Shown here in pieces: positions 9,131 through 17,017 of a stretch of 20,683 nt of DNA. The notes below the pieces were generated by a model, which was not told the DNA's origin, searched no databases, and saw nothing but the letters and a program-made list of their open reading frames with translations. A program made the position numbers and the translations under genes. Source of the DNA: Flavobacteriales bacterium UBA3376 (GTDB taxonomy: Bacteria > Bacteroidota > Bacteroidia > Flavobacteriales > Weeksellaceae); NCBI GenBank assembly GCA_002359055.1, contig DEQC01000106.1, forward strand, positions 1 through 20,683. Reading direction: 5' to 3'. Numbering within the stretch: position 1 is the stretch's first letter; each line of letters begins with the position of its first letter.

Positions 9131-9547
9131 ATGTCGAACAATCGTGTCATTTTGTTACTAGGAAGTAACTTAAAAAATAAAAAAAAGAATCTCGAAGTAG
9201 CTAAACAGCTTATCAATCAAGAGATTGCTAAGGTTATTAAAGAGTCTGAAATTTTGGAAAGTCAAGCTGAAGATTATGAAAGCCCAAATACCTTTGTAAA
9301 TCAAACGATAAAAATCCACACTGATTTATCGCCCATGCAATTGTTAAATAAAATTAAGCAAATAGAAAATTCTTTGGGTAGAGTTTACCAATCGAATGGC
9401 GAAAGGTATCAAGATAGGATTATAGACATAGATATATTGACCTTCAATGAGTTACGCTTCAAATCCTATCATTTACACATTCCTCATCATCAGATACATA
9501 CCAGGAAATTTCTAAATAATATCACAAATTTCCTTTTAAAAGGATAA
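9131..9547 (+). CDS. folK: 2-amino-4-hydroxy-6-hydroxymethyldihydropteridine pyrophosphokinase (HPPK), short
   Basis: HPPK transfers pyrophosphate from ATP to 6-hydroxymethyl-dihydropterin in folate synthesis. The 138-residue product opens with 'I-L-L-L-G-S-N-L', the family start. It carries 'E-N-S-L-G-R-V' and the Mg-binding 'D-R-I-I-D-I-D-I-L', in which the two Asp of D-I-D match the paired metal ligands. 'I-P-H-H-Q-I-H-T-R-K-F' follows, matching the family P-H-x-x-x-x-x-R-x-F. The usual W-G-P-R before the Asp pair reads Y-Q-D-R. The C-terminus stops about 14 residues after the R-K-F element, so it lacks the usual closing 'P-L-x-E-I-x-P' segment. ATG 9131 is preferred; an in-frame TTG at 9122 would add three residues. 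The sppA-folK pairing is, as I recall, frequent in Bacteroidota. Confidence 0.88.
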   Translation: MSNNRVILLLGSNLKNKKKNLEVAKQLINQEIAKVIKESEILESQAEDYESPNTFVNQTIKIHTDLSPMQLLNKIKQIENSLGRVYQSNGERYQDRIIDIDILTFNELRFKSYHLHIPHHQIHTRKFLNNITNFLLKG

Positions 9548-9553
9548 TTTTGT

Positions 9554-9561
9554 TAAATTTG
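9554..9561 (+). promoter_or_regulatory. -7 box (TAAATTTG) of the OmpA-family gene
   Basis: This is an exact TAnnTTTG match 6 bases past the folK stop and 55 bases before the ompA-like ATG. It lets the outer-membrane protein be expressed independently of folK. Confidence 0.5.
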
Positions 9562-9616
9562 CTAACTAATTGTATTTTTATTTAGAATAGAATAATAACC
9601 AACCAAACAATATTTT

Positions 9617-11029
9617 ATGAGAAAGATTTTTTTACTCTCTTTAATGTTAATCTTTTCGCAACTGACTTTAGCGCAAGAAAGTACAAAAAAAAGATTTACT
9701 AACAGTGATAAAGAGTATAATGATTGGTACGCTTCCTTATTTGTAGGGGCAAATTCACTACAAAACACTGACTTAGTGAGTTGGGGATATGGATACGGAT
9801 TCAATCCGGGATATGATGTTCAACTGCAACTAACCAAAGAAGTAACACATGCATTTGGTATTTCTTTAATGGGTCAGCATGGTAGAACATCTCAGTTCGG
9901 AGAAGGTCCACATTTGGATACTCGCCAAGAATGGGAAGGTAGAACTACCTACTATGGATTATCGCTTATCGGAGATTTAAACTTGAGTATGCTTTTTAGA
10001 AGAATTGACAACAAATCTCAATTCAAATGGGCATGGCATGTTTATGCTGGAGCTGGAATTCTTGCGTATGAAGCTGAAAGAAAACCAACCGATGGAAGTA
10101 TGGATTGGGCAACAATTGATGATGTAAAGTTCAACGATCGATCAATTTTCGCTCAAGTGGGTACTGGAGTTAGACATAAACTTAGCCGTAGATTGGACTT
10201 AGAACTTAGAGCTATGTATGTGATGACAGGTGACGAAGAGTTCGACGCTTCGGGTGAACCTGTTCCAGGTCAATTCACTTTGGCTGATATCGAAGAAGGT
10301 CGTGATGACAATATGTTGACACTTTCTTTAGGTTTACATTATAAATTTGGAAAACATGACGAATCTTTACAATGGCATGATCCATTAAGAACAGTTGCTG
10401 TAATTCCTGCTGAAAGTACTCCTTGTATGGATACAGACAACGACGGAGTTTGTGACTTCTTAGACAGATGTCCTGATACTCCTGAAGGAATGGCAGTGGA
10501 CGGAGCAGGTTGTCCTTTAGATGCTGATGGAGATGGAGTTCCTGATTCAATTGATGAATGTCCTACAATTCCTGGACCTCCGACCAATAATGGCTGTCCT
10601 TTACCTCTAATTGAAGTAAGTATCGGTGAAATCGCTGCTACTATCAGCAATACAATTCAAGGAATTGAATTCGATTTTGACAGTGATGTCATTCGTCAGA
10701 TCTCTTATAAAAAACTTGATGAAGCTTTCTACATTTTAGAAGCGCATCCAGAATATAGATTCATCGTCGAAGGACATACTGACGCTGCAGGATCTGCTGC
10801 TTATAACCAAAATTTATCAGAAAGAAGAGCTGCATCTGTAGTTCGCTACTTGGTGAACAAAGGAATTCCTTCGAATCAATTGATTCCTGTAGGAAAAGGA
10901 AAATCTGAGTTGAAACACCCTCAGTGTGATCCTCCATCCAATTGTCCTGCTGTTCTAAACTTGGAAAACAGACGTGTAATTTTCAAACCTTACGATGATA
11001 CTGTTGAAGGTATTGAATTCAAATATTAA
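9617..11029 (+). CDS. OmpA-family outer membrane protein with TSP type-3 repeats
   Basis: This 470-residue protein is probably an abundant outer-membrane protein that ties the membrane to peptidoglycan. A signal peptide ends 'T-L-A-Q' (cleavage after Gln20). Residues about 35-245 form a beta-barrel-like domain. Residues 271-328 hold Asp-rich thrombospondin type-3 repeats ('D-T-D-N-D-G-V-C-D', 'D-A-D-G-D-G-V-P-D') with spaced cysteines, expected to bind calcium. Residues about 345-465 are the OmpA C-terminal domain, with 'E-G-H-T-D-A-A-G-S' and 'L-S-E-R-R-A'. There Asp389 and Arg404 match the diaminopimelate-binding pair of E. coli OmpA. A Cys-containing insertion ('C-D-P-P-S-N-C-P') near 427-434 may form a disulfide. 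It has its own -7 box and a strong terminator. A specific OmpA/OprF orthologue name is not justified. Confidence 0.93.
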   Translation: MRKIFLLSLMLIFSQLTLAQESTKKRFTNSDKEYNDWYASLFVGANSLQNTDLVSWGYGYGFNPGYDVQLQLTKEVTHAFGISLMGQHGRTSQFGEGPHLDTRQEWEGRTTYYGLSLIGDLNLSMLFRRIDNKSQFKWAWHVYAGAGILAYEAERKPTDGSMDWATIDDVKFNDRSIFAQVGTGVRHKLSRRLDLELRAMYVMTGDEEFDASGEPVPGQFTLADIEEGRDDNMLTLSLGLHYKFGKHDESLQWHDPLRTVAVIPAESTPCMDTDNDGVCDFLDRCPDTPEGMAVDGAGCPLDADGDGVPDSIDECPTIPGPPTNNGCPLPLIEVSIGEIAATISNTIQGIEFDFDSDVIRQISYKKLDEAFYILEAHPEYRFIVEGHTDAAGSAAYNQNLSERRAASVVRYLVNKGIPSNQLIPVGKGKSELKHPQCDPPSNCPAVLNLENRRVIFKPYDDTVEGIEFKY

Positions 11030-11050
11030 TATTATTTAATCCTTATATCA

Positions 11051-11083
11051 AAGAGCTTTCTCGATTGAGAAAGCTCTTTTTTT
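11051..11083 (+). terminator. intrinsic terminator of the OmpA-family gene
   Basis: A perfect 12-bp stem (11051-11062 with 11067-11078) closes a GATT loop. It is followed by a T run at 11077-11083, 21 bases after the stop codon. Confidence 0.9.
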
Positions 11084-11148
11084 ATGGCAATTATCTATGT
11101 TTAAATAAACTATTTATTTCAATTAATTCAATAGATTTAATGCATAAA

Positions 11149-11178
11149 AAAACAGTCCTAATGAATTAGAACTGTTTT
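11149..11178 (-). terminator. intrinsic terminator of the yidD-lgt-mscL operon
   Basis: Arms 11149-11162 and 11165-11178 pair with one C:A mismatch. On the minus strand the stem is followed by a run of T (complement of 11145-11150). It lies 23 bases beyond the mscL stop. With the hairpin at 11051-11083, the convergent junction holds back-to-back terminators. Confidence 0.75.
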
Positions 11179-11201
11179 ATAAATCTTCAATTTAAATGAT
11201 T

Positions 11202-11648
11202 TTATTTTTCTTTCAATAAATCTCTAATTTCAGTCAATAAAGTTTCTTCAGCTGAAGGTGCAGGTGGTGCTGCCTCTGCTACTTCTTCATTTTTACGCTT
11301 CATTTTATTCAATGTTTTAACCATAAGGAAAACAACCAAAGCTAACAACAAAAAGTTGATTCCAACGGTGATGAAATTACCATAAGCTAAAATCGCAGCT
11401 TCAGGCGCTGCCTCTCTTGCAGCCTCTAATGTAGCACCTGCAGGAATCAATTCTGAACCTTCTCCCATAGCAATATAAAAACTACTGAAATCTGGTTTTC
11501 CTACAATTGCACCAACGATAGGCATCACCAAATCATCAATTATACTTGTAATAATAGTTCCGAAGGCTCCACCGATAATCACACCGACAGCCATGTCGAT
11601 GGCATTACCTTTTACAGCAAATTCTTTAAATTCTTTTACTATTCCCAT
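11202..11648 (-). CDS. mscL: large-conductance mechanosensitive channel MscL
   Basis: MscL is an inner-membrane pentamer that opens under high membrane tension to release solutes in hypo-osmotic shock. The 148-residue product starts 'M-G-I-V-K-E-F-K-E-F', the typical amphipathic N-terminus. TM1 has the gate pattern 'G-N-A-I-D-M-A-V-G-V-I-I-G-G-A-F-G'. A periplasmic loop with an Ala/Glu-rich stretch follows, then TM2 ('I-T-V-G-I-N-F-L-L-L-A') and a charged C-terminal helix ('L-L-T-E-I-R-D-L-L'). The frame extends upstream to 11723, but those 25 residues have no counterpart in the family and overlap the preceding gene, so ATG 11648 was chosen. This leaves a 20-base gap to the DUF192 gene. It is the last gene of its operon. 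Confidence 0.95.
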   Translation of the reverse strand: MGIVKEFKEFAVKGNAIDMAVGVIIGGAFGTIITSIIDDLVMPIVGAIVGKPDFSSFYIAMGEGSELIPAGATLEAAREAAPEAAILAYGNFITVGINFLLLALVVFLMVKTLNKMKRKNEEVAEAAPPAPSAEETLLTEIRDLLKEK

Positions 11649-11668
11649 ATCATTTAAGTTTAAATAAA

Positions 11669-12190
11669 TTAATTCTCTTTTAATTCCCAACGAATTTTTG
11701 TTTCGCCTTCTACCATTCCCCATTCATCAGCCAATCCGCCATTAATTTCAACCACAAATTTAGAATCTGCTTCTGCAGCTGCTACAGTTCCTCCAACCGC
11801 TTCAGAATCTGCACCTGGTTGAGCGTTTCTTGCAATATTGATCAAAACTGAATCTTTGTCGAAATACATAATATCCAAAGGAATTCTTGTATTCTTCATA
11901 TAAAATGTATGTTGCCTAACTTCATGGTCACCAAAAATAAAAAGCATCCCAAAGTTTTCATCCATTTGTGATCGATCCATCAATCCCCTCGCACGTTTAT
12001 TTTCAGTATCTGCAATTTCTATATCGATTTTCCTAAAAGCTTCGCCTTCACCATTTATAAATTCCAGTTCACCATCTTTGGTAAATTCAATTTCTACTAT
12101 ATCAGCAACAACCGATGATGATGAACTGCTTTTGTTTTCACAAGAAAATAGCATAAATGCAACTCCTAAAAATAATCCAACTTTTCTCAT
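11669..12190 (-). CDS. DUF192 family lipoprotein
   Basis: This is a 173-residue predicted lipoprotein. Its signal peptide ends 'M-L-F-S-C', so Cys17 would be lipidated, and a serine run (21-26) follows as a linker. The rest is a DUF192 domain (about 50-165), recognised by 'R-A-R-G-L-M-D-R-S', 'M-L-F-I-F', 'F-Y-M-K-N-T-R-I-P-L-D-I-M-Y-F' and 'V-E-I-N-G-G'. The biochemical role of DUF192 is not established, to my knowledge, so no function is assigned. It starts one base after the lgt stop (TAA-A-ATG), which points to translational coupling. As a lipoprotein it would be a substrate of the Lgt encoded immediately upstream. Confidence 0.88.
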   Translation of the reverse strand: MRKVGLFLGVAFMLFSCENKSSSSSSVVADIVEIEFTKDGELEFINGEGEAFRKIDIEIADTENKRARGLMDRSQMDENFGMLFIFGDHEVRQHTFYMKNTRIPLDIMYFDKDSVLINIARNAQPGADSEAVGGTVAAAEADSKFVVEINGGLADEWGMVEGETKIRWELKEN

Positions 12191-12191
12191 T

Positions 12192-13094
12192 TTATTTTTC
12201 TTCTTTATATATTCTATTTTTCGATGTAATCATTACTATCACTCCTAAAATTATAAATGGAATACTCAAAATCTGACCATTGTTCAATCCTATATTCAAA
12301 GCTTGAGCTACAAATTCTTCTCCTTGATCTTCTTTGAAAAACTCCACGAAAAACCTCACAAACCATAATAGGACGAAGAACAATCCGAAGATGTATCCTT
12401 GTTGAAATTTCTTATTGGTTTTTCTGTAAATGTGCCAAATCACAAAGAAAATAATTACATAACAAATGGCTTCGTACAATTGTGCAGGATGCCTTGGAAC
12501 TACATCTCCATAACCATAACTTTGGTTGACAAACTTCACTGCCCATGGAACATTGGTTGGACTTCCTACAATTTCAGAATTGATGAAATTACCTACTCTA
12601 ATTGCAGCCCCTCCCAAAGGCACAGTAATCGCTACCCTGTCCAACAACCAGAATAAATTTCTTTTCAAATATTTTCGGTTGAATAAATAAGCCGTAAACA
12701 AAAAGCCTAAAGTTGCTCCATGACTCGCCAAACCTCTAAAACCTGAAAACTCATATCCTTTCAACAAACCAAAAAACATGGATTCATTTGGATTTCTTTG
12801 AACTGGCAAAAATACTTCTATCAAAACTTGACCTAAAGGCATGCCTTGATAAATATCGAAGTTATAAAACAATTCACCCAAACGAGCACCTATAATTACT
12901 CCTAAAAATGCATATAAAAATAATGGATCCAATAACTCCACACTTACCTTATCGGTCTGCAATATTTTTTTCATCACATACCAGCCCATCACAAAAGCAA
13001 GTATCCACATCAAACTATAATAATAGATATTCAATGGACCCAAACTGAATAAAACTGGGTCAATGTCCCAAGTAATAAATAATAATTTCATCAT
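12192..13094 (-). CDS. lgt: prolipoprotein diacylglyceryl transferase
   Basis: Lgt moves diacylglycerol from phosphatidylglycerol to the lipobox cysteine, the first step of lipoprotein maturation, in the inner membrane. The 300-residue polytopic protein has 'S-H-G-A-T-L-G' (His125, matching E. coli His103). The Lgt signature '[17 protein letters not shown]' supplies Arg166 (E. coli Arg143). 'R-H-P-A-Q-L-Y-E-A' lies near 201-209, and 'V-R-F-F-V-E-F-F' supplies Arg247 and Glu251 (E. coli Arg239, Glu243). An insert near 82-120 makes it slightly longer than E. coli Lgt. Two ATGs are in tandem (13094 and 13091). The first overlaps the yidD stop as ATGA, a sign of translational coupling. Confidence 0.97.
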   Translation of the reverse strand: MMKLLFITWDIDPVLFSLGPLNIYYYSLMWILAFVMGWYVMKKILQTDKVSVELLDPLFLYAFLGVIIGARLGELFYNFDIYQGMPLGQVLIEVFLPVQRNPNESMFFGLLKGYEFSGFRGLASHGATLGFLFTAYLFNRKYLKRNLFWLLDRVAITVPLGGAAIRVGNFINSEIVGSPTNVPWAVKFVNQSYGYGDVVPRHPAQLYEAICYVIIFFVIWHIYRKTNKKFQQGYIFGLFFVLLWFVRFFVEFFKEDQGEEFVAQALNIGLNNGQILSIPFIILGVIVMITSKNRIYKEEK

Positions 13095-13336
13095 AAGTTT
13101 TCTTTTTTTGGAACAGGATCATACCCACTCCCACCCCAAGGATGACATCTAAAAATGCGTTTAACTCCCAAATATAAGCCTTTTATCAATCCATGAACTT
13201 CCAGTGCTTCCAACATATAATTAGAACATGTAGGCGTAAATCGACAATTACTTCCCAACAACGGAGAAATAAATATTTGATAAAACCTTACCAGTCCTAC
13301 CAAAGGAAGAATCAATATCTTTTTGGCTTTATTCAT
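13091..13336 (-). CDS. yidD: membrane protein insertion efficiency factor YidD
   Basis: YidD is a small inner-face membrane-associated protein that assists the YidC insertase. The 81-residue product has the family core 'I-S-P-L-L-G', '[10 protein letters not shown]' with two cysteines, and '[14 protein letters not shown]' with a third. In many bacteria yidD lies in the rpmH-rnpA-yidD-yidC cluster; here it instead heads an operon with lgt, which it overlaps by four bases. A -7 box ends 9 bases before its ATG. Confidence 0.95.
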   Translation of the reverse strand: MNKAKKILILPLVGLVRFYQIFISPLLGSNCRFTPTCSNYMLEALEVHGLIKGLYLGVKRIFRCHPWGGSGYDPVPKKENL

Positions 13337-13345
13337 TTAACTAAA

Positions 13346-13353
13346 CAAATGTA
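13346..13353 (-). promoter_or_regulatory. -7 box (TACATTTG) of the yidD-lgt-DUF192-mscL operon
   Basis: The minus strand reads TACATTTG, an exact TAnnTTTG match lying between the RNA methyltransferase stop and the yidD ATG. Only 9 bases separate it from the start codon, implying an almost leaderless mRNA. Confidence 0.5.
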
Positions 13354-13376
13354 CTTATATAAAAAAACATTTCTTT

Positions 13377-13907
13377 TTAAAAATCATAATTTTTAAAGAA
13401 CTCCCATAAAACAATACCGGCACATACACTTACATTCAATGAATGTTTGGTGCCTTCTTGAGGAATTTCAATACAGTAATCACTTAAGTTAACAACTTCT
13501 TGCTGCACTCCATCAACTTCATTTCCAAATATTACAGCATATTTTTCATCAAACTTCAACTCGAAATCGACTAAACTTTTACTACTTTCAGTTTGCTCAA
13601 CAGCAATCAATTGATAGTTTTCTTTTTTGAGTTTTGAAATCAATTCAATCGTATCTTCGACATATTCCCAGTTCACACTTTCCGTTGCACCCAAAGCCGT
13701 TTTTCTTATTTCTTTGTGAGGAGGCTTTGCCGTGATTCCACACAAATATATTTTCTCAATCCTAAAAGCATCCGAAGTTCTAAAAACCGAACCTATATTG
13801 TGCATACTCCTAATATTATCTAATACCACAACTACGGGTATTTTATCTACTTCCTTGAACTCTTCGACCGAAATTCTACCTAATTCTTCAAGCTTTAATT
13901 TTCTCAT
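13377..13907 (-). CDS. SpoU/TrmH-family RNA 2'-O-methyltransferase
   Basis: This enzyme would transfer a methyl group from SAM to a ribose 2'-OH in tRNA or rRNA. The 176-residue protein shows the three SPOUT motifs in order. Motif 1 is 'N-I-R-S-M-H-N-I-G-S-V-F-R-T' (31-44, catalytic Arg43). Motif 2 is 'F-G-N-E-V-D-G-V' (127-134). Motif 3 is 'I-P-Q-E-G-T-K-H-S-L-N-V-S-V' (148-161), forming the trefoil knot. It is short, with no N-terminal RNA-binding extension, so it resembles TrmL-size members. The target nucleotide cannot be told. It is divergent from thioredoxin. It lies 40 bases upstream of yidD with no obvious terminator between, so some read-through into the yidD operon is possible. Confidence 0.92.
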   Translation of the reverse strand: MRKLKLEELGRISVEEFKEVDKIPVVVVLDNIRSMHNIGSVFRTSDAFRIEKIYLCGITAKPPHKEIRKTALGATESVNWEYVEDTIELISKLKKENYQLIAVEQTESSKSLVDFELKFDEKYAVIFGNEVDGVQQEVVNLSDYCIEIPQEGTKHSLNVSVCAGIVLWEFFKNYDF

Positions 13908-13974
13908 GCGGCAAAATTCGTTAAATATTTCAGTTAACTCAAATCAAACAAAACAATATCGCCAATATTTTCCG

Positions 13975-13982
13975 TATTTTTG
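13975..13982 (+). promoter_or_regulatory. -7 box (TATTTTTG) of the thioredoxin gene
   Basis: An exact TAnnTTTG match ends 30 bases before the thioredoxin ATG, inside the divergent intergenic region. No clear -33 element is seen. Confidence 0.45.
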
Positions 13983-14012
13983 AATTTTAAATAAACCTTA
14001 TAAATTGAATCA

Positions 14013-14378
14013 ATGCAAAGTAAAACTATAAATTTAACCAAAAGTGATTTTCTAACCAAAGTTATGGATTTTGAAAAAAATCCAACAGAATGGGTTTTCC
14101 TTGGAGACAAACCTTGTATCATCGATTTTTACGCAAGTTGGTGCGGACCTTGTGCCATGATTGCACCCATATTAGAAGAACTTGCCGAAAAATACGAAGG
14201 CCAAATCGATATTTATAAAGTGGATACTGAAGTCGAAAGAGAATTGTCGGCTGTATTTAACATCAGAAGTATCCCAACTTTGATCTTTTGCCCTTTGGAC
14301 GATGGTCCACATCAGTTCAATGGTGCGCTCCCTAAAGTTGAATTCGAAAAAGTTATCAATGATTTATTATTGAAATAA
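14013..14378 (+). CDS. thioredoxin-fold protein with CGPC active site
   Basis: This is a cytosolic dithiol-disulfide oxidoreductase of 121 residues. The redox motif is 'W-C-G-P-C' (Cys44 and Cys47) and the cis-proline is in 'R-S-I-P-T-L' (Pro88). It is longer than E. coli Trx (108) because the segment between the first helix and the central strand (about 20-34) is expanded. It also has an extra cysteine at 35, nine residues before the active site, and one more in 'F-C-P-L' after the cis-Pro strand. There is no signal peptide or lipobox, so it is cytosolic. It lies upstream of mutS on the same strand with a 62-base gap and no terminator, so co-transcription is plausible. The symbol trxA is withheld because the genome may hold several thioredoxins. 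Confidence 0.9.
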   Translation: MQSKTINLTKSDFLTKVMDFEKNPTEWVFLGDKPCIIDFYASWCGPCAMIAPILEELAEKYEGQIDIYKVDTEVERELSAVFNIRSIPTLIFCPLDDGPHQFNGALPKVEFEKVINDLLLK

Positions 14379-14440
14379 ATAAGTAAATTAAATCATCAAA
14401 ACTTTAAAATTTATTTCAATTAACTTTAAAAAACTTAAAA

Positions 14441-17017
14441 TTGGCAAAGAAAGAAACACCCTTAATGAAGCAATACAACAGTATCAAAGCAAAATATCCA
14501 GATGCTTTGCTATTATTTCGTGTGGGTGACTTTTATGAAACTTTTGGTGAGGACGCCATCAAGTGTTCTCAAATTTTAGATATGGTTCTAACCAAACGCG
14601 CCAATGGAGCTGCCTCTCATATCGAATTGGCGGGATTTCCACACCATGCCTTGGATACTCATTTGCCAAAGTTGGTTAGAGCTGGATTGAGAGTTGCGAT
14701 TTGTGATCAATTGGAAGATCCGAAATCAACGAAAAAAATAGTCAAAAGAGGTGTCACAGAACTCATCACTCCTGGAGTGGCTTTGAATGACGAAGTGCTT
14801 TCTGCAAAGAAAAATAATTTCCTCATGGCCGTTCACACTGAAGATGAAATTTATGGCATCGCACTTTTGGATATTTCAACTGGTGAATTTTTGGTTTCTG
14901 AAGGAAATAAAGATCATTTTCATAAAATCATTCAGAGTTTCAGACCGAGCGAAGTAATTTATCAAAGAAGGAAAAAAATCGATTTACCCAACACTCAAAG
15001 TACTTTTCAAATTGAAGATTGGGCATTTCAATACGATTATGCTTTTGATAAATTGACTCAACATTTTAAAGTAAAAACACTGAAAGGTTTTGGAATCGAA
15101 AGTTTACGTGCTGGAACCATAGCTGCAGGTGCAGTTTTTTCTTATTTGGATGAAACGCATCATTTCGACATTCAACATTTGACCCAAATTCAAAGATTGG
15201 ATGAAAATAGTTTTGTGTGGATGGATCCATTTACCATTAGAAATTTAGAACTCTTACATTCGCCCCACCCACAAGCCGTTACACTTCTCGATATTATGGA
15301 CAAAACGCTCACTCCTATGGGAGGTCGTTTGCTGAATCGATGGATGGTAATGGTCCTCAAAGACATTCAAAAGATTCAAGAAAGACATAAAATCGTTGAT
15401 TATTTCTTGAAAAATGATGATAAAAGAGAATTTTTAAGAGAAAAATTAAAAAGTTTAGGCGATATAGAAAGAAATGCCGCCAAGGTTTCTACAGGAAAAA
15501 TCACGCCTAAACAACTTCAAATATTGGCCGAAGGCTTGAAAGTAATCACTGAAATCAAAACTGAATTGCAAGATGAAACTTCCATTCAATTTTTGATTCA
15601 GAATTTAAACGATTGGACAGAAGTTTACAATCATTTATTGAATACTTTATCAGAAGATCCACCTCATCAAATCATCAAAGGAAACGTGATAGCCGAAGGA
15701 GTTTCTGAAGAGTTAGACCAACTGAGAAATTTACAAAACAAAGGAAAAGATTATTTAGAGGAACTTAGAAAAAGAGAATCTGATAGAACTGGAATTCCCA
15801 ACATAAAAGTTTCTTTCAACAATGTTTTTGGATACTATATTGAAGTAAGAAATACACACAAAGACAAAGTTCCAGAAGACTGGATCAGAAAGCAAACTTT
15901 GGTGAGCGCTGAACGCTATATCACCGAAGAATTGAAAGAATATGAAAATCAAATATTAGGTGCTGAAGAAAAAATTTTGAATTTAGAAACTCAATTGTTT
16001 CAAGAATTGATTCAAAGTTTATTTACTCACCTTAAATCGATTCAAAAATCAGCTATCACTGTTGCACAATTGGACGTATTGTCGTCATTTGCACAATTGG
16101 CGATTGAGAATCATTATGTTCATCCTCAAATCAACGATTCGCTCAATCTCATCATCGAAGATGGTCGACATCCGGTGATTGAAAAACAATTGAGACCTGA
16201 AGATCCATACATTGCAAACAGTGTTTCATTGGTTCCCAAAGAGCAACAAATCATTATGATTACAGGTCCAAATATGTCGGGTAAATCAGCCTTGCTGAGA
16301 CAAACTGCATTGATTGTAATCATGGCTCAAATGGGCAGCTTTGTACCAGCAAAAAGTGCCGAAATTGGAATAGTCGATAAAATTTTCACTCGAGTTGGTG
16401 CTTCTGACAATATCTCTTCTGGCGAATCAACTTTTATGGTTGAGATGAACGAAACAGCGAGTATCTTGAATAATCTATCGGAAAGAAGCTTAATTCTTTT
16501 GGATGAAATTGGAAGAGGAACGAGTACTTATGACGGAATTTCAATTGCTTGGGCAATATCAGAATATTTACATCAACACAAATATGCACCTAAGACTTTG
16601 TTTGCAACGCATTATCACGAATTAAACGAAATGACACAAAGCTTTCCTCGAATCAAAAATTACAATGTAAGCGTTAAGGAAACTAATGATACTATTATTT
16701 TCTTAAGGAAATTAGTTCCAGGAGGAAGTGAACACAGCTTTGGAATTCATGTCGCTAAAATGGCTGGTATGCCCGATTGGGTTTTGAAAAGAGCTAATCA
16801 AGTTTTGAAAACTTTAGAAAGCACTCAAGTAAATGATAAGGCGAGCAATAAAGCCAAAAAATTGACCGAAGAAAATATGCAGTTGAGTTTCTTCCAATTG
16901 GATGATCCCATTTTGGAAGAAATTAGAAGTGATTTGATTCAAATCGATATCAATACTTTGACTCCTGTGGAAGCTTTAATGAAACTCAACGAAATAAAAA
17001 GGAAGTTGGGTAAGTAG
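14441..17017 (+). CDS. mutS: DNA mismatch repair protein MutS
   Basis: MutS recognises mismatches and small loops and starts repair with MutL. The 858 residues are full length. The mismatch-reading motif 'G-D-F-Y-E-T-F' gives Phe31 and Glu33 (E. coli Phe36, Glu38). Connector, lever and clamp regions follow, then the ABC-type ATPase. Walker A is 'G-P-N-M-S-G-K-S' (609-616), Walker B is 'L-I-L-L-D-E-I-G' with Asp688/Glu689, and 'T-H-Y-H-E-L' is the H-loop. The chosen start is TTG at 14441, because 'M-A-K-K-E-T-P-L-M-K-Q-Y' matches the N-terminus I expect for Bacteroidota MutS. The first ATG (14465) would begin at residue 9. No terminator or -7 box lies between it and thioredoxin. The M48 peptidase follows 43 bases later. 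Confidence 0.97.
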   Translation: MAKKETPLMKQYNSIKAKYPDALLLFRVGDFYETFGEDAIKCSQILDMVLTKRANGAASHIELAGFPHHALDTHLPKLVRAGLRVAICDQLEDPKSTKKIVKRGVTELITPGVALNDEVLSAKKNNFLMAVHTEDEIYGIALLDISTGEFLVSEGNKDHFHKIIQSFRPSEVIYQRRKKIDLPNTQSTFQIEDWAFQYDYAFDKLTQHFKVKTLKGFGIESLRAGTIAAGAVFSYLDETHHFDIQHLTQIQRLDENSFVWMDPFTIRNLELLHSPHPQAVTLLDIMDKTLTPMGGRLLNRWMVMVLKDIQKIQERHKIVDYFLKNDDKREFLREKLKSLGDIERNAAKVSTGKITPKQLQILAEGLKVITEIKTELQDETSIQFLIQNLNDWTEVYNHLLNTLSEDPPHQIIKGNVIAEGVSEELDQLRNLQNKGKDYLEELRKRESDRTGIPNIKVSFNNVFGYYIEVRNTHKDKVPEDWIRKQTLVSAERYITEELKEYENQILGAEEKILNLETQLFQELIQSLFTHLKSIQKSAITVAQLDVLSSFAQLAIENHYVHPQINDSLNLIIEDGRHPVIEKQLRPEDPYIANSVSLVPKEQQIIMITGPNMSGKSALLRQTALIVIMAQMGSFVPAKSAEIGIVDKIFTRVGASDNISSGESTFMVEMNETASILNNLSERSLILLDEIGRGTSTYDGISIAWAISEYLHQHKYAPKTLFATHYHELNEMTQSFPRIKNYNVSVKETNDTIIFLRKLVPGGSEHSFGIHVAKMAGMPDWVLKRANQVLKTLESTQVNDKASNKAKKLTEENMQLSFFQLDDPILEEIRSDLIQIDINTLTPVEALMKLNEIKRKLGK

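Noticed and set aside
9562..9804. 80-codon minus-strand frame beside the OmpA-family gene
   Set aside because: It overlaps the promoter and signal peptide region of the OmpA gene in antisense and shows no protein-like features.
10420..10610. Tandem repeat-like DNA in the OmpA gene
   Set aside because: It encodes Asp-rich TSP type-3 protein repeats; the DNA is not a mobile or CRISPR-type repeat.
10275..10650. Two overlapping minus-strand frames (91 and 103 codons) opposite the OmpA gene
   Set aside because: They are shadows of the repetitive TSP3-coding region; the sense frame is unambiguous.
11649..11723. 25-residue N-terminal extension of MscL
   Set aside because: It overlaps the DUF192 coding region, has no similarity to MscL N-termini, and the internal ATG gives the canonical start.
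14400..14433. Repeated AACTTTAAAA (23 bases apart) before mutS, and ATTTATTTCAATTAA shared with 11112-11126
   Set aside because: Low-complexity AT-rich leader sequence; two copies of such words are expected by chance and no other signal supports them.
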